Notes: a model not told the origin generated them from the letters alone. A DNA stretch of 64,000 nt from Pedobacter mucosus (GCF_022200785.1 NZ_CP087585.1:2728001-2792000); one strand, 5' to 3'; counted from the first letter of the stretch, positions 21,101 through 29,820 are shown. Made by a program: numbers and translations.

Positions 21101-21282
21101 TTGTAAACACCGTCGCTACCGGTTTGAGCGACAATTCTAGCGCCTGGCACAATTACAGAAACTCCAGGTAGCGGTAAACCATCTTTTTCCGAGGTAACTT
21201 TTCCAGTAATTTTTTTTTGCTGTGCTAAAACAGCAAAACTTATCACCATAAAAAGGAATGATACAAGTAATTTTTCTTTCAT
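18109..21282 (-). CDS. SusC/RagA-family TonB-dependent outer-membrane transporter
   Basis: A 1057-residue barrel that imports oligomers bound by the SusD-like partner. In order it has a signal peptide (about 1-21, ending VLAQ), a carboxypeptidase-regulatory-like domain (about 25-105), the SusC signature DVIVTGYSTLKKK, the plug with IRIRGTNSI and YGSRGANGVILITTKKG, and a 22-strand barrel ending in an aromatic Phe. No CAZyme, peptidase, anti-sigma factor or hybrid sensor is next to it, so it is an orphan pair rather than a full utilisation locus. A large dyad lies 156-204 bp upstream. Confidence 0.95.
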   Translation of the reverse strand: MKEKLLVSFLFMVISFAVLAQQKKITGKVTSEKDGLPLPGVSVIVPGARIVAQTGSDGVYNISVPSATTSLTFRYIGFASKTASINGGSLSVTLKEENNDLTDVIVTGYSTLKKKDNIGSIATISGKDLENKPVQSFDQALGGKAAGVQITIPNGVLNNPPVIRIRGTNSISLSSYPLIVVDGVATYTGDLSGSSAPGNALSSINPNDIERLEVLKDAAASAIYGSRGANGVILITTKKGKSGKAVVTFDTWFGSTKARNLPVLLDAYQYTDLKNEGLRNANTYDATNADLTRRRYFALSNDASGNVINTNWYDYIYRTGYSNSNTLSISGGTESTNYYMSGSYTTQQGIIVNNNYNRKSGLFKVDHREGKIFTVGGKLSYSNEENLSATSSGSLAGEAFGTGGLGRLAIVTAPNVSPYNNDGSYNVFNPSTIGRGANVGSDVGFYNPAAVLNLDRSNNEINHIQGNIYLQANITSWLNAKSTYGIDYIFSDNDSFSNPINGGSAAAGGSAAESLNKNKRWVLTNTIQANRTFAEKHNLSLLLGNEQQRSTSLGFGASRTTLSDPAFNVFAAGYATPSVNVANMGENYLVSFFSSLTYDFDKKYYLTATVRQDEYSAFGVDNKKGVFYGLGAGWEIANEKFWSAAGLDKTFSSFKLRGSYGTVGNTSGLGNLASYSFYSTGLYNGSPTLVPSQTGNDQIGWESSKKLDVGFNFGILNDRVTIEAAYYKNTLDGLIYNVPQVPSAGLPTSPQLNIASMYNKGYEFSISGDAIRSPDFSWTPSFNISYNKNEIISLSEGLTQFLQATSTLESASISQVGGPLGMIYAVQTAGVDPASGRRIFIEKSTGKKVLYQQVAPAGQFRYTYEDGTEAKNGISLNNDGIAYRNTQPKFSGGFDNTFRYKQFDLGLTFTFQLGFYIYYGTNSGLRDQRFWNNSEDMLRRWTAPGQVTDIPKIINGDNVSNGSSFPIDINVFKGDFLKLRSASFGYSIPKMLLSKVKLSNARIYVSGNNLFILTKYPGSDPEVSSNGNSTEGNSAQGIERNSVGNGRAFTAGLSVKF

Positions 21283-21811
21283 AATCTAGTTTTAGTTTGT
21301 TGATTGGTTATTTATTGAGGGAAAATTGCATTAAATACAAACTCAATCCTATATAATTGATCAATAAGCTAAAAATAAAGCTTCAGAAAATCACGAAATA
21401 CCCTTTGATCTATTAAAAAACTTTTTAAACAAAAAATATCACTTATTATATTATGAATTTTAAAATTCATACAATATAATAGTGATATTCGGTTAAAAAA
21501 GCTTGTTTAGTTTTGACTTTATAAAAAAACTAAAAATTTATTTAATAAAAGAATAATTTATCACCTAATTCTTATTTAGAACAGAAATATTTAATAGTTA
21601 GACCTTAATAAATTGCAATAAAACATTAATTAAACTAACAATTAAAAAAATAAACCAGAAAATAATCGGTTTATCTAGTTAATCGGTTAGAATAATTCAA
21701 AATTTTAACTTTATGATGAAGTTTAATAATAAAAAATCTTTAAAACTATTTCTTAAGCCTAGGGTTTGTATCTTAATTAATTACATCTTTTAATTATGTT
21801 AATTTATTAAA
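21283..21811. other. 529-bp divergent intergenic region with a long inverted repeat
   Basis: Very A+T-rich. The one clear element is an inverted repeat at 21438-21486: arms of about 24 bases beginning ATCACT and ending AGTGAT, meeting at GAATTTTAAAATTC, with a few unmatched bases. It may be an operator or leader structure for the SusC operon. No clean TAnnTTTG box was found for SusC. A 26-codon frame at about 21714-21794 is too weak to call a gene. Confidence 0.5.
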
Positions 21812-22201
21812 ATGACAACAAGTAAAAAAGTGTTTACTATTATCGCAATATTGTTACTTATAGTTATAGCTGCCGTTTGTTATTATCGTTATTTTTTTAT
21901 TTTCGGAGAAGGTGTAAAAGCTGGTGAGCTAAATTATGTAGTTAAGAAAGGTTACTTTTTTAAGACTTATGAAGGAAAGCTCATTCAAAGTGGAATTAAA
22001 TCTCGACAAACAGGAACATTACAAAATAATGAATTCATATTTTCAATTGCGAATGACGAAATTGCAAACAAGATGATGCAGAACAGTGGAAAATTTTACG
22101 AACTGCATTATAAGGAATATAAAAATACTTTGCCGTGGAGAGGTTTTAGCGTTTATGTTGTTGACAGTATTTTAACTACAAAAGATTTAACTCAACAATA
22201 A
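21812..22201 (+). CDS. Conserved membrane-anchored protein of unknown function
   Basis: A 129-residue protein with one N-terminal membrane helix (about 8-30) followed by a soluble beta-rich part containing GEGVKAGELNYVVKKGYFFKTYEGKL, here split by an aromatic strand. Relatives occur in many Bacteroidota. I recall that some are labelled 6-phosphogluconate dehydrogenase in databases, but this protein has no NADP-binding Rossmann motif and is far too short, so that label is not supported. The sequence suggests an envelope-facing domain held by a membrane anchor. It stands alone. Confidence 0.7.
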   Translation: MTTSKKVFTIIAILLLIVIAAVCYYRYFFIFGEGVKAGELNYVVKKGYFFKTYEGKLIQSGIKSRQTGTLQNNEFIFSIANDEIANKMMQNSGKFYELHYKEYKNTLPWRGFSVYVVDSILTTKDLTQQ

Positions 22202-22237
22202 ACTGATCTTATTAGTAAGTAAATATAATAATACCAA

Positions 22238-22414
22238 TTAGCTTTTCTTTTTAGGAACCTTAGCACCTTCCTTTTTAGCTTCAGATAAGCCTATTGCTAC
22301 AGCCTGTTTTTTTGAAGTGACTTTTTTGCCCGAACCACTTTTAAGTTTGCCTTCTTTCATTTCATGCATGGTTTCTTCTACTTTTTCGCCAGCTTTTTTA
22401 GAATACTTTGCCAT
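22238..22414 (-). CDS. Small basic protein, DUF6496-like
   Basis: A 58-residue lysine-rich protein starting MAKYSKKAGEKVEETMHEMK and containing the characteristic KLKSGSGKKVTSKKQAVAIG pattern followed by LSEAKKEGAKVPKKK. This matches the small family known as DUF6496 (conserved KSG..G..VTSRKQAIAIALSEAR). Its function is unknown; the basic composition suggests nucleic-acid contact, which is inference. The ATG at 22414 has an AAAAAT leader with no SD. Confidence 0.75.
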   Translation of the reverse strand: MAKYSKKAGEKVEETMHEMKEGKLKSGSGKKVTSKKQAVAIGLSEAKKEGAKVPKKKS

Positions 22415-22473
22415 ATTTTTATGCTTTTTTTTTATAAAACAGCATTAAATAATCTTTAGTTTGCAAAAAAGGA

Positions 22474-22506
22474 CAAAAAAAATCCGGAGGCAATTACCAT
22501 CCGGAT
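22474..22506 (-). terminator. Terminator after the acyl-CoA dehydrogenase gene
   Basis: ATCCGGA (22482-22488) pairs with TCCGGAT (22500-22506); on the minus strand eight T residues follow the stem. Confidence 0.8.
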
Positions 22507-22571
22507 CACTCATAATATATTTGGTTCGTAGTTCGTATTTATCTTGCACTACTTAAAAATTGAGTCTTTAT

Positions 22572-23723
22572 CTAATTCAATATTTCTCTTGCAATAACAA
22601 TCTTTTGAATCTCAGATGTACCTTCTCCAATTGTACATAATTTACTATCACGATAAAATTTCTCAACAGGAAAATCTTTAGTATAGCCATAACCTCCAAA
22701 AATCTGTACTGCTTCAGTTGCCACCCGTACCGATACTTCAGAAGCAAAATATTTAGCCATGGCAGATTCTTTTGTCATGGGCAAATGCCTGTTTTTTAAA
22801 TCAGCAGCCTGGCGAATTAATAATTCTGAAGCTTCAATTTCTGTCGCCATATCTGCAAGTTTGAAACTAATTGCTTGAAAGCTCGAAATAGGCTGACCAA
22901 ATTGTTGTCGTTGTTTTGAATAGGAAACAGCAGCATCAAAAGCACCTTTTGCAATACCTAAAGCCAAAGCTGCGATAGAAATTCTTCCACCATCTAAAAC
23001 TTTCATGGCTTGTTTAAACCCTTCGCCAACATTCCCTAAAATGTTGGCTTTAGGTACGCGGCAATTATCAAAAATCATTTCTGTTGTTTCTGAAGCACGC
23101 ATACCTAATTTATTTTCTTTTTTGCCTGCCGTAAAACCAGGCGTACCACGTTCTACAACGATAGCAGAAATCCCTTTAGAACTTCCTTGTTCTCCAGTTC
23201 TTATCATTACTACAGCAATATCACCACTTTTGCCATGCGTTATCCAGTTTTTTGCACCATTAATAATGTAATCATCTCCATCAGCAACGGCAGTAGTTAT
23301 CATTCGCAAAGCATCAGATCCAGTATTTGCCTCTGTTAATCCCCATGCTCCGATCCACTCAGCGGTTGCTAATTTTGGTAGCCATTTAAGCTTTTGTTCT
23401 TCTGTACCAAAAGCTAAAATATGACCAGTGCATAAGGAATTATGTGCTGCCAGTGATAAACCAATAGAACCACAAACTCTTGATACTTCTACAATTACAT
23501 CAACATATTCTTGGTAACCTAAACCAGAACCGCCATATTCTTCAGGAACCAATACCCCCATTAAACCTAACGCTCCTAATTGTTTAAATAAATCAACTGG
23601 AAAATGCTGTGCCTCATCCCACTCCATTATATTTGGACGAATGTTTTTCTCTGCAAAATCGCGGACCATAGCCTTTACGTTTTGTTGAGTTTCTGTTTCT
23701 GAAAAATTAAAGCTTACGCTCAT
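22572..23723 (-). CDS. Acyl-CoA dehydrogenase
   Basis: A 383-residue FAD enzyme that introduces the alpha-beta double bond in acyl-CoA thioesters and passes electrons to ETF. It has the N-terminal helical domain, the [12 protein letters not shown] middle signature, and the C-terminal domain with [18 protein letters not shown] and the YGGY-like [17 protein letters not shown] segment. The likely catalytic base is E367 in IGEGTSEIQ, the standard position for short- and medium-chain enzymes. Chain-length preference cannot be read. It is monocistronic, with a terminator at 22474-22506. Confidence 0.95.
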   Translation of the reverse strand: MSVSFNFSETETQQNVKAMVRDFAEKNIRPNIMEWDEAQHFPVDLFKQLGALGLMGVLVPEEYGGSGLGYQEYVDVIVEVSRVCGSIGLSLAAHNSLCTGHILAFGTEEQKLKWLPKLATAEWIGAWGLTEANTGSDALRMITTAVADGDDYIINGAKNWITHGKSGDIAVVMIRTGEQGSSKGISAIVVERGTPGFTAGKKENKLGMRASETTEMIFDNCRVPKANILGNVGEGFKQAMKVLDGGRISIAALALGIAKGAFDAAVSYSKQRQQFGQPISSFQAISFKLADMATEIEASELLIRQAADLKNRHLPMTKESAMAKYFASEVSVRVATEAVQIFGGYGYTKDFPVEKFYRDSKLCTIGEGTSEIQKIVIAREILN

Positions 23724-24000
23724 TAAGTATATATTTTATAGTTAGTTATGCCAATGATAAGCAATTATTTTATTGTTTGTAAGCAACAAATATTTGTTTA
23801 GATATAGAATGAAATGGTATTTAGTCCAATTAGTTTATCGGTTAATTTTAAACCTCTAAATAGTTAACAGAATGATTTAAATAAATCGTACAACTTTTAT
23901 AAATAAATTATTTAAAAGTAAGTTAACAGAATGGAAATGTATATTTATTGAATTTTAACTACAGGAAAACAGTATATCAATTTTAATCAGGATGACTTTT

Positions 24001-24897
24001 TCAAAAAGTAATATACGGCGTTATCTTATCAATGATGTCTTGATTTAAAATAACTATTTTTCGTAGATCAGCTGGACTAGAATAATTTCCATGCTGTTTT
24101 CGGTATTGAATAATAGCGTTGATTTGTTTATATGATAAATAGGGATTTAATTTCAAATCATTAAAAACAGCAGTATTTATATTTATAGTTTTGAGATTGA
24201 CGGTACTCATGGAAATTTGATTTTTGATTTCTTCATATTTTAGAGAATCTAGACCGTAAACTTCCATTAATTGCTCTTTTTTATAAAAACCACCTAAACG
24301 CTCTCTATATTTAATTATACGATTGGCAAAGGCACCACCAATTCCTTTTATTTCATCTAACTGAGTTGAATCAGCCTGATTTATATCGATAATTACAAGT
24401 GCTTTCTTGATGTATTCTTTCTTTTCATATTTAAAATCTTTATTAAATTTAGCGCTGGCAGCTTCAATTTTAACAAAAGGAAGAATTTTTTTATACATAT
24501 CTGGAGATATGGTATACATTTTCTGCAAGTCTTCAGGTTTATAAAATTTACCTCCTTTAGCAGTATAATTAACAATCGATTTTGCTTGCTTAGTCGATAA
24601 CCCTAGGGTTTCCCAACCAGCCACATCTAGCGTATTAGGATCGAATGTAAATAATCTAGTGGTTTTTTTAATGCCTGAAGCTTCTATTCTATCCCTAGTG
24701 TAGTGAAAACTTTTTTGATCAGTAATCTCTATTTTTGCAATTTGGGCCTGTAGGTTGTGGCTATCAATATCAATAGGATTAAAAGAGTGGAATATAAGTG
24801 GTAAAGCTTGTAGGAAGATGATGACTATAATCAAAATTAGCAATCCATTGAACTCACTTTTATTAAAACCAAAGTGCTTATTAAGCCAAATTCTCAT
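24001..24897 (-). CDS. Helix-hairpin-helix (ComEA-type) membrane-anchored protein
   Basis: A 298-residue protein with an N-terminal membrane helix (about 18-38) and several helix-hairpin-helix units. Two are clear: INQADSTQLDEIKGIGGAFANRI (about 170-192, best unit) and the final ININTAVFNDLKLNPYLSY then QINAIIQYRKQHG; a first unit, with WETLGLSTKQAKSIVNY, lies near residue 95. Such repeats bind duplex DNA non-specifically. ComEA uses them in DNA uptake, but many Bacteroidota copies have no shown competence role. It is divergent from olsF. Confidence 0.8.
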   Translation of the reverse strand: MRIWLNKHFGFNKSEFNGLLILIIVIIFLQALPLIFHSFNPIDIDSHNLQAQIAKIEITDQKSFHYTRDRIEASGIKKTTRLFTFDPNTLDVAGWETLGLSTKQAKSIVNYTAKGGKFYKPEDLQKMYTISPDMYKKILPFVKIEAASAKFNKDFKYEKKEYIKKALVIIDINQADSTQLDEIKGIGGAFANRIIKYRERLGGFYKKEQLMEVYGLDSLKYEEIKNQISMSTVNLKTININTAVFNDLKLNPYLSYKQINAIIQYRKQHGNYSSPADLRKIVILNQDIIDKITPYITF

Positions 24898-24934
24898 AGA
24901 TGCTATATGACATGTGTATTATAAATATAAATCT

Positions 24935-24942
24935 TATTTTTG
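24935..24942 (+). promoter_or_regulatory. Promoter -7 box upstream of olsF
   Basis: TATTTTTG matches TAnnTTTG exactly. It lies about 48 bases before the chosen ATG at 24991. The alternative ATG at 24940 falls inside the box, which argues against that start. No good -33 TTTG is seen. Confidence 0.5.
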
Positions 24943-24990
24943 GAATCGCAAAACCAACAGCATCCCTCATCAACAACTAAGAACATTTAT

Positions 24991-26742
24991 ATGAAAATCA
25001 TTACTACTTCTGAATTCGCTAAAGCGACCAAGATTGATAAGCTTGGCGTACCTGGACTTGCAGGTTTGATGATGGAATTAATGAAATTAAATGATATTAA
25101 TGACGTTTTCTCTCAAAACCAGCACTTTAAAGGCTTAGAATTTATAGATAAAATTTTAGAAACAATTGGTGTATCTATTGACTTTGACGAAGATGATTTA
25201 AACAATATTCCGAAAACAGGACCATTTATTGCCATCGCAAATCATCCTTATGGTGGCATTGAAGGGTTAGCATTGGTTAAACTTTTATGCACCGTTAGGC
25301 CAGATGCTAAGGTAATGGTTAACTTTATCCTTAAAAAAATTCCTAATCTTGATGAGTTTTTTGTTGCTGTAAATCCATTTGAAAATGTTCAGCACTCTTC
25401 TAGTATAAGCGGTTTAAAAACAACGTTTGATTTATTGCGAAGTGGAACACCTATTGGTATTTTCCCAGCTGGAGAAGTTTCGACATTCAAATTAGATGCG
25501 CAACAAGTTACCGATAGAATGTGGCATCCAGTAGTTGGAAAGTTAATTGCGAAATCTAAAGCACCAGTGGTTCCAATTTATTTTCATGGAAATAATGGCG
25601 TACTGTTTAATATTTTAAGCTTTATTCACCCAACTTTACGTACTGCAAAATTACCTTCGGAATTTTTGAATAAGCAAGGTTTAACCATCAAAGTTAGAAT
25701 TGGTAAGCCAATAACGGTTTCGGAAGTTTCGCATATGAATAGTACTAACCGTTTAATGGATTTTTTACGAGCCCGTACTTATGCTTTAGGCGTGGGTTTA
25801 GATACCGAAAAGAAGCTTTTCAATCCATTAAAGCTTTTCAAGATTAAGAAGAAGCCTGCCGAAATAATTGAAGAAACACCTCGAAATTTAATTAAAGAGG
25901 ACATTGCTACCCTAGAAGATTTTAGAGTTTGGACCGAAAAAAATTATGAAGTATATATTGTTCCAACTCTAAAAATTCCAAATATATTGAGAGAAATTGG
26001 TCGGTTACGTGAAATTACTTTCAGGGAAGTTGGTGAAGGAACAAACAAAAAAATCGACCTTGATAACTACGATATCTATTATAATCATTTATTTATTTGG
26101 GATAAGGATTTAGAGAATATTGTTGGTGCTTATCGGATTGGTAAGGGAGATGAAATATTAGAAAGCATGGGACGTAGAGGCTTCTATCTTTCTGAATTAT
26201 TCAAAATAAAAGATCAGTTTTATCCAATGCTTCGCCAAGGTATAGAATTAGGCAGATCGTGGATCAGAAAAGAATATCAAGGGAAACCACTTCCTCTATT
26301 TTTACTTTGGAAAGGCATATTAAAATACTTGATAGATAATCCACAATACCGCTATATGTTCGGTCCTGTTAGCATAAGCAATAGTTTTTCTAAGTTTAGT
26401 AAAGCTTTAATTGTAGATTATATTACCAAAAACCATTTTGATTATGAAATGGCAAAATATGTAAAACCTAAAAACAAATTTAAGGCAGATCTTTTACCAA
26501 TTTCTACCGATACGTTGGTGGATAGTAGCGAATCTTTTAAAGATTTAGACAGTATTATAGGTGATATAGAAAATTCTCACATTAAGGTTCCGGTACTATT
26601 AAGGCAGTATATGAATTTAAACGCAAAAATTATATCCTTTAATATAGACCCCAAATTTTCTGATTGTTTAGATGGATTCTTGGTTGTAGATACTCATAAT
26701 ATACCTCCAGAAATGCTTGAAAAATTAGGTAAAAATTTATAG
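24991..26742 (+). CDS. olsF: Bifunctional ornithine-lipid synthase OlsF (O-acyltransferase plus N-acyltransferase)
   Basis: A 583-residue two-domain protein. The N-terminal half (about 1-265) is a PlsC-like acyltransferase with NHPYGGIEG at residues 84-92 and FPAGEVS at 158-164. The C-terminal half (about 310-583) is a GNAT-like N-acyltransferase of the OlsB/hemolysin type (LREIGRLREITFREVGEGT, later GRSWIRKEYQG). This fusion is OlsF, shown in Flavobacterium johnsoniae and Serratia to make ornithine lipids by adding two fatty acids to ornithine. The start at 24991 aligns with the paralogue at 27010; the upstream ATG at 24940 is inside the promoter. Confidence 0.85.
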   Translation: MKIITTSEFAKATKIDKLGVPGLAGLMMELMKLNDINDVFSQNQHFKGLEFIDKILETIGVSIDFDEDDLNNIPKTGPFIAIANHPYGGIEGLALVKLLCTVRPDAKVMVNFILKKIPNLDEFFVAVNPFENVQHSSSISGLKTTFDLLRSGTPIGIFPAGEVSTFKLDAQQVTDRMWHPVVGKLIAKSKAPVVPIYFHGNNGVLFNILSFIHPTLRTAKLPSEFLNKQGLTIKVRIGKPITVSEVSHMNSTNRLMDFLRARTYALGVGLDTEKKLFNPLKLFKIKKKPAEIIEETPRNLIKEDIATLEDFRVWTEKNYEVYIVPTLKIPNILREIGRLREITFREVGEGTNKKIDLDNYDIYYNHLFIWDKDLENIVGAYRIGKGDEILESMGRRGFYLSELFKIKDQFYPMLRQGIELGRSWIRKEYQGKPLPLFLLWKGILKYLIDNPQYRYMFGPVSISNSFSKFSKALIVDYITKNHFDYEMAKYVKPKNKFKADLLPISTDTLVDSSESFKDLDSIIGDIENSHIKVPVLLRQYMNLNAKIISFNIDPKFSDCLDGFLVVDTHNIPPEMLEKLGKNL

Positions 26743-27009
26743 AATATTAATACTGATTCATATTAAAATCGTATACGATCATTAATAGTGTATACATACT
26801 ATGATATTGTTAAATCAATAATAAAGATATGTTATATCCTTAAACCTATATTATCCTTATATAATAAATACTACATATATTAAATTATTGATATATATTA
26901 GTAGGCCATATAAGTTAAGTTAATCAATTTTGATTTGCTCACTGTCTTGTATAAGCTCCAATGCTAATATCAAACCAAGTCAATTTTTCAAATAAGGTTA
27001 ACATTATAT

Positions 27010-27825
27010 ATGACAGTAATTTCTAAAGAGAATTTTGCAAAGGCAACTGGTGTCTGCAATATTCCTATTCCAGGTTTAGCCTCTTTTTTGATGAGATTTT
27101 TAAAAATTAATGATTTCAATGGAATTATTAAAGATGCGAACGAATTAGAGGGTGCAGAATTTGCTGATCATATTATCAAAACCTTAGGCGTTAAGATTCA
27201 AATAGACGAAGAAGATTTACTTCATATTCCGCGTAGTGGCGCATTCATCGCAATTGCCAATCACCCATATGGCGCAATAGAATCACTTGCAATTTTAAGT
27301 ACGTTAGCAAAATACAGATCAGATACTATGTTTATGGGTAATTTTTTAATTAAGAAAATCCCTAATCTTGAAAAATGTATTATTGCTGTTAATCCGTTTG
27401 AGAAAGTTCAGGATTCATCGAGCATTAGCGGATTAAAAATTACCTTAAAAACTTTAAAAGATGGAAATCCGGTAGCTATTTTTCCGGCAGGAGAAGTTTC
27501 ATCTTATAAATTGAGTAAAAATAAAATTACTGATCGAGAGTGGCATCCGGTAGTTGGCAAAATTATTTCAAAAGCTAATGTTCCAATTCTTCCAATATAT
27601 TTCCATGGAAATAACGGATTCTTTTTTAGCCTATTAAAAATAATTCATCCTTCACTGCAAACGGCAAAATTAATTTCCGAATTATTTAATAAAAACGGTC
27701 ATGTGCTTAAAATAAGCATTGGTAAGCCTGTTCACCTTTCTGAAATAGACTGTAAAAACTGCAATATTTCCATGCTAAAATTTCTTAGGACTGGACTTTA
27801 TGCATTAAAAAAGAAAAAGATTTAG
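27010..27825 (+). CDS. Stand-alone PlsC-like acyltransferase, paralogue of the OlsF N-terminal half
   Basis: A 271-residue protein that lines up with OlsF residues 1-265 almost without gaps: NHPYGAIES at the same position 84, NPFEKVQDSSSISGLK, and FPAGEVSSYKL near 158. It stops where the OlsF linker begins. It therefore looks like a tandem duplication that kept only the O-acyltransferase domain. It could acylate lyso-ornithine lipid, another lyso-aminolipid or lysophospholipid; the acceptor is unknown. The 267-bp gap from olsF suggests its own promoter. Ser replaces Gly after the motif glutamate. Confidence 0.8.
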   Translation: MTVISKENFAKATGVCNIPIPGLASFLMRFLKINDFNGIIKDANELEGAEFADHIIKTLGVKIQIDEEDLLHIPRSGAFIAIANHPYGAIESLAILSTLAKYRSDTMFMGNFLIKKIPNLEKCIIAVNPFEKVQDSSSISGLKITLKTLKDGNPVAIFPAGEVSSYKLSKNKITDREWHPVVGKIISKANVPILPIYFHGNNGFFFSLLKIIHPSLQTAKLISELFNKNGHVLKISIGKPVHLSEIDCKNCNISMLKFLRTGLYALKKKKI

Positions 27826-27912
27826 GAATGTGAATGTTAAGGTCGTGTTAAGCGTTAAGTTATTGATAACATAAAGAAATTGTTGTTTTTATGTTAATTA
27901 TCGATAAATTTA

Positions 27913-29142
27913 ATGTTACCAAATATAACGGCTTTGAAACAACGGACTTATAAATGCTTATTGGTATTTTTTGTAATTACTGCAATTATCAGCAGTAGCC
28001 TAAAGGGGAATGCCCAAATTAAATCTTTCGAATTTTATAACGAGACATTTAATTTTCATTTAGACTCATCTGTTATAGTAACCGTTGATAAAAAAGTTTC
28101 TTCAGCACAGGTTTCTCAATTTTATACCCAAATTTCTGCAAGTAAATACGATGATCTTATTTCGTCGCTTAAAGAATATCAGCAAAAATTTAAACTTAAT
28201 GATTGGATATGTTATCAATTAATTAGGAAAACTGCTGAACAAATAAGTCCTAAGAATGATAATTATTTCCGGTATACTTTATACAAATGGTTTCTTTTGA
28301 GCAAATGTGGTTTCGACGCCCGACTTGCTGTTGGAAATAATCAGGTAATCTTTTATGTTCGAAATGAAGAAGAAATAAAGGATATTCCGTTTTTTATGCT
28401 CGGTGATAAAAAATATATGTGTTTAAATTATCATGATTATGGTAGATTGTTTGAAAGAAGCGACGCTTATAAACCTGTTAACATTTTTTTCACTGAAGCA
28501 CAAAATCCATTTTCATACAAGGTTACCCGCTTACCCGATTTTAAACCAGAAGATTATGAAGAAAAAGATGTTCAGTTTAGCTATAAGCAGACAATATATC
28601 ATTTCAAATTACAGGTAAACAACGATATTCAAGCTATTTTTAAAAATTATCCTGGTGTAGATTTCGAAACTTATTTTAATATTCCATTAAGCAAAAAAAC
28701 TTATAGTTCTCTTATTCCGATTTTAAAAACAAACTTAAAAGGACTGGATGAAAAAAAAGGTGTAGATTATTTAATGAGGTTTACACGATATGCTTTTCTT
28801 TACGAAGATGATGATCAAAATTTTGGAAAAGAGAAACGTTTATCGCCAGAAGAAACTTTATTTAATAAATATAGCGATTGTGATGATCGGGCAGCACTTT
28901 TTTTTTATCTAGTTAAGGAAATTTACAACCTGCCGATGATAGCTTTGCTTTACCCTACCCACTTAACGATGGCTGTACAGTTCAATAAACCTATTGGTAA
29001 GTCTATTATTTACAAAGGGCAAAAATATTCATTTTGTGAGCCAACGCCACAACTTCAGGATTTAAAAATTGGTGAAGTATCTAATAAGTTAAGAAATGTA
29101 AAATACGAAGTTGTTTATGCTTATGAGCCGATAAAGAAATAA
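27913..29142 (+). CDS. Exported transglutaminase-like superfamily protein
   Basis: A 409-residue protein with an N-terminal signal sequence (about 12-35, ending GNAQ). The C-terminal transglutaminase/papain-like core has YSDCDDRAALFFYLVKEI with likely nucleophile C323, THLTMAV with H350, and CEPTP with E376 where the usual third residue is Asp. An earlier stretch (about 120-150, LLSKCGFDARLAVGNNQVIFY) resembles the same fold without the Cys motif, so the protein may hold a degenerate copy of the domain. It could act as a protease, amidase or cross-linker in the periplasm; the substrate is unknown. Confidence 0.7.
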   Translation: MLPNITALKQRTYKCLLVFFVITAIISSSLKGNAQIKSFEFYNETFNFHLDSSVIVTVDKKVSSAQVSQFYTQISASKYDDLISSLKEYQQKFKLNDWICYQLIRKTAEQISPKNDNYFRYTLYKWFLLSKCGFDARLAVGNNQVIFYVRNEEEIKDIPFFMLGDKKYMCLNYHDYGRLFERSDAYKPVNIFFTEAQNPFSYKVTRLPDFKPEDYEEKDVQFSYKQTIYHFKLQVNNDIQAIFKNYPGVDFETYFNIPLSKKTYSSLIPILKTNLKGLDEKKGVDYLMRFTRYAFLYEDDDQNFGKEKRLSPEETLFNKYSDCDDRAALFFYLVKEIYNLPMIALLYPTHLTMAVQFNKPIGKSIIYKGQKYSFCEPTPQLQDLKIGEVSNKLRNVKYEVVYAYEPIKK

Positions 29143-29286
29143 ATGGCCTTTAACAGGATTGTTTAAGCCTAAAATTGTTGTTAACTAAGTGTTAATAAAT
29201 TGTTATCTTATCAATAAGAAGGTAATAATGTAGGTATTTGATTAATTTTACTTCTTGTAATATTTATCAGAACTTAATTCAAATCT

Positions 29287-29562
29287 ATGTCTGCCGTAAT
29301 TTATACCATTTTAAAAGAATATTTTATTGAGGTTCATAACCACCCGGTTAAGGCAAGAATCATGTCTCCGATACATGATAGCGAAAAATTTATTTTCCAG
29401 ACGAGCTTATTTTATAAGAGCAAAAGCAGCGATGATGCAAATAAGCCGCTAGCTACATTTACTTCTTTTGCTACAGCAGAAAGGCATCTTTTACAATATT
29501 TAGAAGAATTTCAGAATACGGTAGATTTGGGCGGTCATGTAGCCCCTGGAAGCAATTTTTAA
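29287..29562 (+). CDS. Small protein of unknown function
   Basis: A 91-residue soluble protein starting MSAVIYTILKEYFIEVHNHP, with a KFIFQTSLFYKSKS segment and a C-terminal GGHVAPGSNF. It has no signal peptide, membrane segment or familiar motif. The codon use looks like that of its neighbours, and a clean start and stop with no competing frame support it as a gene. Its stop codon overlaps the stop of the convergent gene at 29559-29717. Confidence 0.5.
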   Translation: MSAVIYTILKEYFIEVHNHPVKARIMSPIHDSEKFIFQTSLFYKSKSSDDANKPLATFTSFATAERHLLQYLEEFQNTVDLGGHVAPGSNF

Positions 29563-29717
29563 TTTTTTTCATTTATCCCAAGGTCTACATCTGTTTTATC
29601 TAATTCATCCTGAAGATCTTTCTTATCCTTACGGTTGCGAAAGTAAAATACAATGAAAATAATAACTACAATAATAGCCACAATCGCAATAACGGTATAG
29701 TTAATATTTTCGTTCAT
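29559..29717 (-). CDS. Small single-span membrane protein
   Basis: A 52-residue protein, MNENINYTVIAIVAIIV followed by a further hydrophobic run, then RNRKDKKDLQDELDKTD. One membrane helix (about residues 8-26) is followed by a basic stop-transfer stretch and an acidic tail, so the tail is probably cytoplasmic. The stop TAA (29559-29561) shares two bases with the TAA of the convergent plus-strand gene. The family is unknown to me. Confidence 0.6.
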   Translation of the reverse strand: MNENINYTVIAIVAIIVVIIFIVFYFRNRKDKKDLQDELDKTDVDLGINEKN

Positions 29718-29820
29718 AGCAAATCAATTGGTTACTTAAATATATAAATTAATTTTTCTACTGTTAACATCATTGATTTACTTAACATAATGATAATATC
29801 AATTTAACATTGCTAAGAAT

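Noticed and set aside
21812..22201. 6-phosphogluconate dehydrogenase label
   Set aside because: The 129-residue protein has a membrane anchor and no Rossmann or catalytic motif; the enzyme is several times longer.
24940..24990. Earlier ATG for olsF
   Set aside because: It sits inside the TATTTTTG promoter box and adds residues not found in the paralogue, which starts at the position equivalent to 24991.
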